From Clostridia bacterium (GTDB taxonomy: Bacteria; Bacillota; Clostridia; Christensenellales; Borkfalkiaceae), in NCBI GenBank assembly GCA_900769565.1, contig CAAGHC010000053.1, forward strand, positions 1 through 46,602: DNA of 46,602 nt, given 5' to 3'. Positions 1 to 7,035 of this stretch are shown in pieces (positions within the stretch are counted from its first letter, which is position 1; the number at the start of each line of letters is the position of its first letter). The position numbers and the translations under genes were made by a program. The notes under the pieces were generated by a model. It saw only the letters and a program-made list of their open reading frames with translations. It made no database searches and was not told the origin of the DNA.

Positions 1-280
1 GATAACCAGACGGTTAATCTCATCCAAAATGCGTCGCGAGCCTTGTCTTGCTCGTTTCTACACCGTTTTAAAAAATATAGAAAGGCGTATAAACTTCGTT
101 GAGCATCGTTTACTGCTTTTAAGAAACAATCTCGATGACCAAAAGGTCTATCTCGTCTGTTTCTTAAAGCTAGCCTAGCTCAACTCGTTTCTAATCCTTT
201 ATTTGTTTACGAGTTGGTTTAATTAGGGTTGAGTGTCACACTTACGAGTTTAGTCCAACTTGTTTCTAAATAAATCGAAT
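1..280. other. Non-coding left end with inverted repeats
   Basis: No convincing gene is visible. An 11-bp perfect inverted repeat (TTTAAGAAACA at 118-128, TGTTTCTTAAA at 158-168) encloses a smaller GACC/GGTC hairpin. A second pair is CAACTCGT (181-188) with ACGAGTTG (209-216). Variants of CGTTTCTAA recur around 53, 186 and 259. It could be a structured RNA, a decayed gene or the edge of a repeat that continues outside the window. Confidence 0.4.
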
Positions 281-318
281 AAAAAACAAAAGCCCCGTTC
301 CAAATCGGAACGGGGCTT
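281..318 (-). terminator. Terminator of the purine permease gene
   Basis: An 11-bp GC-rich stem (291-301 with 307-317, AGCCCCGTTCC arm) is followed, read leftward, by a T-rich tract (281-290). It lies just past the stop of the minus-strand permease gene. Confidence 0.9.
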
Positions 319-338
319 AAAGTTTAATTCTTTATAGA

Positions 339-1784
339 TTATAACGTGTTAACAAATGCAAATCTCAAAATGAAGAGAAGAGCGATTACGGTAACAGTAA
401 TATCTTGTTTAGAATATTTACCAGTGAACAATCTGATAAGAACGTATGCTATTGCACCTACTGCGATACCGTTAGAAATCGAATAGGTCAAAGGCATCAA
501 TATCATGGTTAAGAATGCAGGAACTGCACTTGTAAGGTCGTCCATATCAATTGCCTTAAAGTTGCGAAGCATAAGTACGCCAACGTAGATAAGTGCCGGT
601 GCAGTTGCTTGTGCAGGGATAAGGCTTGCAAGCGGGGTTAAGAATAAGCAAGCAAGGAAGATGATAGAAGTGGTGAGTGCGGTAAGACCGGTTCTGCCAC
701 CTTCTGCAACACCTGCTGCAGATTCAACGTAAGTAGTTACGGTTGAAGTACCAACAATAGCACCTGCGCAAGTTGCGATAGAGTCGCAAAGCATACAAGC
801 GTCGATATTTTCGGGGTCGCCATTTTCATCAAGCATACCTGCTTGAGAAGATGCACCGTAAAGAGTTCCGATAGTATCGAACATATCTACTAAACAGAAA
901 GTAATAACCAAAATAATTACTGAGAAGATAGAGCCGATGGTTACACCGTCAAATACTGCAGACCAGCTTTCACCGTTGAAGATTGATAAACCGTATTTTC
1001 CGAAATCGTTGAAAGATTGACCGATTTGAGAGAAAGAGAAGCTAGGGGCAGTCCAAGTAAAGAGATAGAAAAGGATAGAAGAAACGATAATACCGAGAAC
1101 GATAGAAGCTTTCTTCATCCAACCGAATCCAACTTTATTGAAGATAACGATAGAAATGAAACCTAAGAAAGCAGCAAGGAAAGGAGCTGCCGTTGTCCAG
1201 TTAGTAAGGTCACCTAAAGCAACTAGGGTGTATTGATTATCAACTACGATACCAGCGCCTTTAAATCCAAGTAAAGCAATGAAAAGACCTATACCTGCAG
1301 GGATAGCCTTTTTCAAGCAATCGGGAAGCGCTTTTGCAATATACGCTCTTAAACCGGTTGCAGATAAAATTAAAAAGATTAAACCGGAAATAAGAATAAC
1401 GATTAAACCAGCGCCGTAGTTTTTAACTATTTGATCGTCCGTTATGCAACCGTTAATTACACCAGGAAGAATGAACGATACGAAGAAGAACGAGTTAAGA
1501 CCCATACCAGATGCTTGCGCAAACGGTTTTTTAGCTAGGAATGCGTAAAGCAAAGTACCTATAACTGCGGCAATAATCGTTCCTACGTAAACGGCGTTCC
1601 ATAGACCGGGGAAGAGATCGAAGTTAAATCCGATAATTTGGTTCGGGTTTACGATAATGATGTAACACATAGCAAAGAAGGTAGTTATACCAGCGATAAT
1701 TTCCGTCTTAACACTCGTGTCTGGCTTAAGTCCTAACGCTTTTCCAAATCTGGAATTGTAGAACTTGTTGGTGTTGTTTTCCAT
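339..1784 (-). CDS. NCS2-family purine (adenine/guanine/hypoxanthine) permease
   Basis: This is a predicted inner-membrane proton symporter that imports purine bases for salvage. The 481-residue length and roughly a dozen hydrophobic segments fit the AzgA/PbuG/PbuO branch of the NCS2 family. The N-terminal ITTFFAMCYIIIVNP segment and the later GTSTVTTYVESAAG segment are typical of that branch. Exact base specificity cannot be read from sequence. The gene is monocistronic. The start is supported by an AAAGGAG ribosome site, and a TTGAAA-17-TATAAT promoter lies close upstream, leaving too short a leader for a purine riboswitch. Confidence 0.9.
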   Translation of the reverse strand: MENNTNKFYNSRFGKALGLKPDTSVKTEIIAGITTFFAMCYIIIVNPNQIIGFNFDLFPGLWNAVYVGTIIAAVIGTLLYAFLAKKPFAQASGMGLNSFFFVSFILPGVINGCITDDQIVKNYGAGLIVILISGLIFLILSATGLRAYIAKALPDCLKKAIPAGIGLFIALLGFKGAGIVVDNQYTLVALGDLTNWTTAAPFLAAFLGFISIVIFNKVGFGWMKKASIVLGIIVSSILFYLFTWTAPSFSFSQIGQSFNDFGKYGLSIFNGESWSAVFDGVTIGSIFSVIILVITFCLVDMFDTIGTLYGASSQAGMLDENGDPENIDACMLCDSIATCAGAIVGTSTVTTYVESAAGVAEGGRTGLTALTTSIIFLACLFLTPLASLIPAQATAPALIYVGVLMLRNFKAIDMDDLTSAVPAFLTMILMPLTYSISNGIAVGAIAYVLIRLFTGKYSKQDITVTVIALLFILRFAFVNTL

Positions 1785-1819
1785 AAGAAAATCTCCTTTG
1801 TAAAATTTTTTATAATGAA

Positions 1820-1848
1820 ATTATAACATATTAGAAATAGCATTTCAA
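1820..1848 (-). promoter_or_regulatory. Promoter of the purine permease gene
   Basis: Read on the minus strand: -35 TTGAAA (1843-1848), 17-bp spacer, -10 TATAAT (1820-1825). The leader to the start codon is only about 30 nt. Confidence 0.85.
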
Positions 1849-1982
1849 TACCTTTTGGAAAATTTTTCAATTATTTTTCAATAAAAATCTAACAGTTTTT
1901 TGTATTTATTCATTATCGAATGAATATATGGACAATTATTCATTTGGCGACTTTTTATAGATTTTTAATATCAGAAAATAAA

Positions 1983-2018
1983 AAAACTGCGGAGCGACTT
2001 TATGCGCTCCGCAAGTTT
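1983..2018 (-). terminator. Terminator of the Cys-rich small protein gene
   Basis: The stem pairs GCGGAGCG with CGCTCCGC, extended by A/T pairs, with a T-run on the leftward strand. The rightward strand also has a T-rich tail, so it may work both ways. Confidence 0.8.
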
Positions 2019-2040
2019 CTTTTTTAAGTTTTTAGGTCTT

Positions 2041-2247
2041 TTATTTGCAACCACAACCGCCGTAGCCACCAAGGAAACCGCCGCCACCTTTACAGCAACA
2101 ACAGATGATTAAAAGAGCCACAGGCAAGCAATAGCAACTGTTGAAAAGACCGTTCAAGCATCCACTCTTACAAAGACAGATGATAAGGAGAATTATTAAA
2201 ATCCAAAGACAACAATTGTTACTTCCGAATAAATCGAAACCGTTCAT
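2041..2247 (-). CDS. Small Cys/Gly-rich hydrophobic protein
   Basis: Function is not recognised. The 68-residue product has two hydrophobic stretches (about residues 13-26 and 40-50), runs of cysteine (CCCC near residue 50) and a glycine-rich tail ending in GGCGCK. Its composition recalls short YjcZ-like spore/envelope proteins of Bacillota, but I see no diagnostic motif. A strong GGAGG ribosome site, its own terminator and a leader hairpin (CTCCGC/GCGGAG) support a real gene. The cysteines could bind metal or form disulphides; that is a guess. Confidence 0.65.
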   Translation of the reverse strand: MNGFDLFGSNNCCLWILIILLIICLCKSGCLNGLFNSCYCLPVALLIICCCCKGGGGFLGGYGGCGCK

Positions 2248-2272
2248 ATAAGTACCTCCGAGAGTATATGAC

Positions 2273-2301
2273 CTCCGCCTATGTATTTTGTTTTAGCGGA
2301 G
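2273..2301. promoter_or_regulatory. Leader hairpin upstream of the Cys-rich gene
   Basis: CTCCGC (2273-2278) pairs with GCGGAG (2296-2301) in the 5' leader of the minus-strand gene. On the plus strand the same stem is followed by six T residues, so it could also stop rightward transcription. Confidence 0.35.
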
Positions 2302-2361
2302 TTTTTTCTACTATCAGTATACTTTTCTCTATTTAAAAATGTTACAACTGCTTATTTTTAA

Positions 2362-2390
2362 TTGCTATCATAAGATTTTTGTGTTAAAAT
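2362..2390 (+). promoter_or_regulatory. Promoter of the panT-like/coaX/hom unit
   Basis: -35 TTGCTA (2362-2367), 17-bp spacer, -10 TAAAAT (2385-2390). The leader is about 100 nt and contains two short segments (2407-2413 and 2453-2458) that could each pair with GTAGAAT at 2472-2478. Confidence 0.6.
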
Positions 2391-2493
2391 GAATAAACAA
2401 GCGGTTATTCTACACTTGGAAACTGACTTAACGAAAAAATTTTATTTTATATTTCTACGGATATCACTTTAGTAGAATTCGATAGGAGAGATT

Positions 2494-3102
2494 ATGGAAA
2501 ACAAAGAAAAGTTTTTTTGCACGAAGAACGTAGTTTATCTTGCAATTTTAACTACCTTATTAGTCGTACTTAACCTTTTAAGTACGGTGTTTAAGGTAAT
2601 AACCAACGTTAATTTAACGCTTATTCCCATAGTTTTGGGTGCATTACTTTTAGGAATGCGCGGCGGACTGATGCTTGGTTTAATAAGTGGCGTAATGACC
2701 TTTTTATTCGGCGTTACGGGGGTTGACCCGTTTACCAACTTTTTGTTTAACTCTCACCCCGTTTTAACCTTTTTAACTTGCGTGGTTAAGATTACGGTGG
2801 CAGGCGTTCTCGGTGGGGTTGTTTACAACGTTATAAAGAATAAAAACAAGTACCTTGCGACTTTCGTAGCATCAGCAGTCGTTCCCGTAGTTAACACGGG
2901 CTTGTTTATACTAGGTGCACTCGCTATGCAAGATTCAATATCAACTTTAGCAATGGGCGAAGGCGTTGGCGTAATGTATTTTTTAATAATAATTTGCGCA
3001 GGCATTAATTTCCTTATTGAATTTGGTATCAATTTGGTAGTTGCACCGGCAATACACAGCGTAGTTTCCGTTATGGAAAAGACTGCTTTCAAAAATAGAT
3101 AA
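2494..3102 (+). CDS. ECF transporter substrate-binding (S) component, probably for pantothenate
   Basis: This is a predicted membrane S-component of an energy-coupling-factor vitamin importer. It has 202 residues and about six hydrophobic segments, with the N-terminal helix and the GALLLGMRGGLMLGLISG region typical of the family. No ECF ATPase or T-component is in the window, so it would share a general EcfAAT module. The next gene, 15 bp on, is pantothenate kinase, so pantothenate (PanT-like) is the favoured substrate; this is a context inference. The start is set by AGGAGAG before ATG. Confidence 0.8.
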   Translation: MENKEKFFCTKNVVYLAILTTLLVVLNLLSTVFKVITNVNLTLIPIVLGALLLGMRGGLMLGLISGVMTFLFGVTGVDPFTNFLFNSHPVLTFLTCVVKITVAGVLGGVVYNVIKNKNKYLATFVASAVVPVVNTGLFILGALAMQDSISTLAMGEGVGVMYFLIIICAGINFLIEFGINLVVAPAIHSVVSVMEKTAFKNR

Positions 3103-3117
3103 AGGTAGGTAATAATT

Positions 3118-3885
3118 ATGTTACTCGCCATAGATTTAGGTAATACGAATATTAAATACGGCGTATTCGACGGGGATAATCTCGTAGCGTCTTTTAGGGT
3201 TTCGTCAAGAATTTCTAGAACGGCTGACGAATACGGCTCTGTTCTCGTTGGGCTTTTAGGTGACAGGGGTATAAAAAAGAGTGATATTGACGGCATAATC
3301 TTTTCGTCCGTAATCCCCGCTCTAAATTACACCATTTGCCACATGTGCGAATACTTCTTTAAAATTACGCCTTTAGTGGTAGGGCCCGGTGTTAAAACGG
3401 GGCTTAACATAAAAGCGGAAAATCCAAGAGAAGTCGGTGCAGATATAATAGTTAACAGCGTGTCCGCATATAATAAGTACGGTGGTCCGTTAGTGGTTAT
3501 TGATTTTGGTACGGCAACCACTTTCGACGTTATTAACGAAAGGGCAGAACTTTTAGGCGTAGTAATCGCACCGGGTATTAAGACTTCGCTTGAAGGGTTA
3601 GCGACAAAGACTGCGCAACTTCCTATGGTAGAACTTGACGCACCCAAAACGGTTATTGGCAAAAACACCAAACATTGTATGCAAGCAGGTATAATTTTCG
3701 GTTTTGCAGGGTTGGTTGAAAATATTATTAAGAAAATTAAAAAGGAAATGGGTCTTTCCGAGATAAAAGTCGTTGCGACGGGTGGTCTTGGTGAGATTAT
3801 TGCTAAAGAAGTAAAAACTATAAGCACGTTAGATAGAACGTTAACTCTTGACGGGCTTAAGATGATATACGAACTTAACAAGTAA
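3118..3885 (+). CDS. coaX: Type III pantothenate kinase
   Basis: It phosphorylates pantothenate, the first step of coenzyme A synthesis, in the cytosol. The 255-residue protein has the ASKHA-fold phosphate loop DLGNTNIKYGVF at residues 5-16 and the second nucleotide/metal motif DFGTATTFDVI. The conserved GADIIVNSVSAY region precedes it. Length is normal for CoaX. It sits between the ECF S-component and homoserine dehydrogenase in one transcription unit, consistent with uptake plus activation of the vitamin. Confidence 0.95.
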   Translation: MLLAIDLGNTNIKYGVFDGDNLVASFRVSSRISRTADEYGSVLVGLLGDRGIKKSDIDGIIFSSVIPALNYTICHMCEYFFKITPLVVGPGVKTGLNIKAENPREVGADIIVNSVSAYNKYGGPLVVIDFGTATTFDVINERAELLGVVIAPGIKTSLEGLATKTAQLPMVELDAPKTVIGKNTKHCMQAGIIFGFAGLVENIIKKIKKEMGLSEIKVVATGGLGEIIAKEVKTISTLDRTLTLDGLKMIYELNK

Positions 3886-3898
3886 AACGGAGGGTTTT

Positions 3899-5179
3899 AT
3901 GAAAAAAGCAGGCGTTGCGATTTTAGGATTAGGCGTTGTAGGTGGCGGTACTTACCAAATACTTACCGAAAAGAGAGAGTATTTTAAGAAAACTCAAAAC
4001 GTAGACGTTACGGTTGAGGCTGTTCTTGAACTCAACAAGGAAAGAGCGCTCGCATTAGGCGTTGAAGAAAGCAAAATCGCAGGAAGTATTGAAGAAGTCG
4101 TTTCTAACCCCAACGTAGATATCGTTGTGGAAGTTATAGGCGGTACGGGTGTTGCTAAAACTTTCGTAACCAAAGCGCTTATGAGTGGAAAGACGGTTGT
4201 TACGTCAAATAAGGAACTTTTTGCAAAGCACTGGCCAGAACTTGAGGCAGAGGCGAAAAAGATGAACGCAGGCTTGTTCTTCGAGGCAAGTTGTGTTGGT
4301 GGCGTTCCTATCATTAGAACTTTGCAAGAAGGTATGCAAGCAAACAAAATTCAATCTATAAAAGGTATTATTAACGGTACGACTAACTACATTTTAACCA
4401 AGATGGCTAACGAAGGTTCGTGCTATGAAGACGCTTTGAAAGAAGCGCAGCGATTAGGCTATGCTGAATTTAACCCGACGGCTGACGTAGAAGGGTTTGA
4501 CGCAACCTATAAACTTTCTATTCTTTCTTCGCTTGCATTCAATACCAAAATCTGTATCGAAAACGTTTATAGAGAAGGTATTACGGGCATTGATAAGGAA
4601 GATATCGCTATCGGTAAAGAAATGGGTTACACCTTAAAACTTTTGGGTATCGGTAAAGATACCGAAAAGGGTATAGAAGTTAGAGTACACCCCACTTTCG
4701 TTAAAAATGATAATCCTTTAGCATCAGTAAACGATTCGTTTAACGCAGTTCACTTGGTTGGTGACGCTGTTGGCGAAATTATGTTGTACGGTAGGGGCGC
4801 AGGCGCACTTCCTACGGGTAGCGCAATCGTGTCTGACGTTATTTTTGCAGCAAAGCACGGCGAATATTTCTACGCTAACTTTGAAAATAACGCTAAAGGC
4901 AATAAGGAAACCAAATTCGTTAACGATTTTACTTCACAATATTATATAAGGCTATCGGTTAAAGACACGGCAGGCGTATTGAGTAAGCTTGCAGGTGCGT
5001 TTGCTAAACAAAACGTAAGCATTAAGGAAGTTAAGCAAGTTTCCGGTGGCGACGGCAGGGCGCAAGTAATTATTATTACGCACACTTGTCATGAAAGTCT
5101 GGTTAAAAAGGCACTTGCAAAACTTGAAGCACTTGAAGAAGTGTTCGAACTCAAGGGCATGATAAGAATGGAAGACTAA
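3899..5179 (+). CDS. hom: Homoserine dehydrogenase with ACT domain
   Basis: It reduces aspartate semialdehyde to homoserine for threonine and methionine synthesis. The N-terminal Rossmann motif GLGVVGGGTY starts at residue 9. The catalytic core contains GIINGTTNYILTKM and later segments typical of the family. A C-terminal ACT domain (from about residue 348, VKDTAGVLSKLAGAF) suggests feedback control by an amino acid, usually threonine. Length (426) is typical. Start follows GGAGG. A strong terminator follows the stop. Confidence 0.95.
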   Translation: MKKAGVAILGLGVVGGGTYQILTEKREYFKKTQNVDVTVEAVLELNKERALALGVEESKIAGSIEEVVSNPNVDIVVEVIGGTGVAKTFVTKALMSGKTVVTSNKELFAKHWPELEAEAKKMNAGLFFEASCVGGVPIIRTLQEGMQANKIQSIKGIINGTTNYILTKMANEGSCYEDALKEAQRLGYAEFNPTADVEGFDATYKLSILSSLAFNTKICIENVYREGITGIDKEDIAIGKEMGYTLKLLGIGKDTEKGIEVRVHPTFVKNDNPLASVNDSFNAVHLVGDAVGEIMLYGRGAGALPTGSAIVSDVIFAAKHGEYFYANFENNAKGNKETKFVNDFTSQYYIRLSVKDTAGVLSKLAGAFAKQNVSIKEVKQVSGGDGRAQVIIITHTCHESLVKKALAKLEALEEVFELKGMIRMED

Positions 5180-5186
5180 AATTCGA

Positions 5187-5214
5187 AAGACTTTCTTTTT
5201 AGAAAGTCTTTTTT
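5187..5214 (+). terminator. Terminator after hom
   Basis: Perfect 10-bp stem AAGACTTTCT / AGAAAGTCTT (5187-5196 with 5201-5210) followed by a T-run. It separates hom from the citrate synthase gene. Confidence 0.9.
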
Positions 5215-5242
5215 GTATAAAAAACCCTTAAAGGAGGGCGCA

Positions 5243-6601
5243 ATGTTAAAACATAACTTAAACGAAGAAATTAAGAGGCTGGCGAACGTATGTCGTTCGA
5301 CCCCTAAATTTACAGAAGAACAATATAAATCAAATCAGGTAAAGCGTGGACTTCGTGACGTAGACGGTACGGGTGTTGTTACCGGACTTACCGACATTTC
5401 GGACGTAATCGCAAAAAAGGTGATTGACGGTGTTAAAGTGCCTTGCGCAGGTGAACTTTATTATCGTGGCATTAACGTTGAAGAACTAATTAAAAATTAC
5501 GACGACACCTTACACTCGGGCTTTGAAGAGGCAACGTATTTGTTGCTCTTTAATAAACTTCCCACAAGACAAGAACTTTTAGAGTTTAAGGACTTGCTTT
5601 CTAGTTTTAGAAAATTACCTAGGAACTTCGTACGTGACGTAATCATGAAAGCGCCAAACGGTGACATAATGAACTCTCTCGCTAGGGGTATACTTGCCTT
5701 TTACAGTTACGACCATAATGCACTTGACGGTTCGATTGATAACGTTTTAAGGCAATGTTTGTCGCTTATCGCCGTAACCCCGCTATTTGCCGTGTACGCT
5801 TACAACGCGCATATGCACTATAACGAAAATAAGAGCCTTATTATACATAGACATAAGCCTGAACTTTCTACGGCTGAAAATATTCTTTATATGTTGCGTC
5901 CTGACTGTGAGTATACCGAACTTGAGGCTAAAGTTTTGGATATTGCATTCATTCTTCACGCTGAACACGGTGGCGGAAACAACTCTACCTTTACTACACA
6001 CGTGGTAACTAGTGCCGGCACGGATACTTATTCTACCATAACGGCGGCGCTCTGTTCGTTAAAAGGACCTAAACACGGTGGCGCAAACATTAAGGTTATG
6101 GATATGTTTGCTGATATCAAAAAACACGTTCACGACTGGACGGATAGGGAAAAACTTACCGAGCATCTTACTAAAATTCTTGCAGGCGAGGCGTTTGACG
6201 GCGCTGGGCTTATCTATGGTATGGGACATGCAGTTTATTCTATTTCCGACCCGAGAGCGCAAGTGTTTAAGAGCTTTGTAAAACAACTTGCAAAAGAAAA
6301 GGGTAGAATGAAAGAGTTCCACCTTTACGAAACGGTTGAAGAACTTTCGCAAAAACTTATTTGTCAAAAGCGTAGAATAGTAAAGGGCGTATCTGCGAAC
6401 GTAGACTTTTATAGTGGTTTCGTTTACAATATGCTAGGACTTCCCGTAGAACTTTATACGCCTATGTTTGCCGTTGCGAGAATGGCTGGTTGGAGTGCGC
6501 ACAGAATGGAAGAATTGTTGAATGCGGGTAAAATTATAAGACCTGCATACGTATCCACCAACGGTAGAAACCCGTATATTCCCATGGATGAAAGAAAGTA
6601 A
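5243..6601 (+). CDS. Citrate synthase
   Basis: It condenses acetyl-CoA with oxaloacetate to citrate; in anaerobes this usually feeds glutamate synthesis. The catalytic histidines lie in HAEHGGGNNSTF (about residue 240) and GMGHAVYSISDPRA (about 326), and the aspartate in NVDFYSGFVYNMLGLP (about 388). The 452-residue length fits the family. I chose the ATG at 5243 because AAAGGAGGG lies just upstream; an in-frame TTG at 5213 falls inside the hom terminator. A 2-methylcitrate synthase cannot be excluded, but no prp genes are nearby. Confidence 0.93.
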   Translation: MLKHNLNEEIKRLANVCRSTPKFTEEQYKSNQVKRGLRDVDGTGVVTGLTDISDVIAKKVIDGVKVPCAGELYYRGINVEELIKNYDDTLHSGFEEATYLLLFNKLPTRQELLEFKDLLSSFRKLPRNFVRDVIMKAPNGDIMNSLARGILAFYSYDHNALDGSIDNVLRQCLSLIAVTPLFAVYAYNAHMHYNENKSLIIHRHKPELSTAENILYMLRPDCEYTELEAKVLDIAFILHAEHGGGNNSTFTTHVVTSAGTDTYSTITAALCSLKGPKHGGANIKVMDMFADIKKHVHDWTDREKLTEHLTKILAGEAFDGAGLIYGMGHAVYSISDPRAQVFKSFVKQLAKEKGRMKEFHLYETVEELSQKLICQKRRIVKGVSANVDFYSGFVYNMLGLPVELYTPMFAVARMAGWSAHRMEELLNAGKIIRPAYVSTNGRNPYIPMDERK

Positions 6602-6625
6602 AAACTAAATGAACGTATTTAAATT

Positions 6626-7016
6626 AACACCCACACGATTAGCCGAGTCCCTACAAGGGATTCGGCAACTAAATAAATCCTAAACGGATTTGTGATATTC
6701 GTCTAACGACGAGTGATATTGCCTATCGGCAGTGATATTTGCCTACGGCAAGTTGTGGATTTATTTAATATAACTTTGGCGTTAGCCAAAATAAAACTGC
6801 TTACGCAGTTGGCGTTCGTTTCGCTCGGCTACACTGTTTACTGCGTAAACAATATCACTTTTAGCCACAAGGCTAAAAATATAACTAAATTATCTTAATC
6901 TTTTGTGGTAAAGATAAAGCCCACCATATTCCGCCTTAAAGCGAAGTATAGTGGGCTACACTTTTGTTATATACTAAAAATCCCTTATAGGGAACGTCCT
7001 AATGCGTGTGGGTGTT
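6626..7016. mobile_element. Hairpin array with terminal inverted repeats (MITE-like or structured RNA)
   Basis: It fills the gap between two convergent genes. The ends are a perfect 12-bp inverted repeat (AACACCCACACG 6626-6637, CGTGTGGGTGTT 7005-7016), and similarity continues inward through a CCCT-loop-AGGG hairpin at each end. Inside are at least ten small hairpins, for example 6642-6666, 6699-6712, 6739-6751, 6775-6790, 6795-6810, 6836-6850 and 6859-6878. GTGATATT occurs three times (6692, 6713, 6732) and once inverted (6851-6858). AAATAAATCC (6671-6680) can pair with GGATTTATTT (6758-6767) around three hairpins. There is no plausible ORF and no clear target duplication. Confidence 0.6.
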
Positions 7017-7035
7017 TTTTTGTAGGTATAACGTG

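Noticed and set aside
1785..1860. Purine riboswitch upstream of the purine permease gene
   Set aside because: The promoter is so close that only about 30 nt of leader remain, too short for the aptamer.
6601..6637. Target-site duplication around the hairpin array
   Set aside because: Flanks just outside the inverted repeats show only A/T-rich sequence, with no convincing matching direct repeat.
6713..6898. A 61-codon ORF inside the hairpin array
   Set aside because: It runs through repeated hairpins, has no ribosome site and its composition is set by the repeats.
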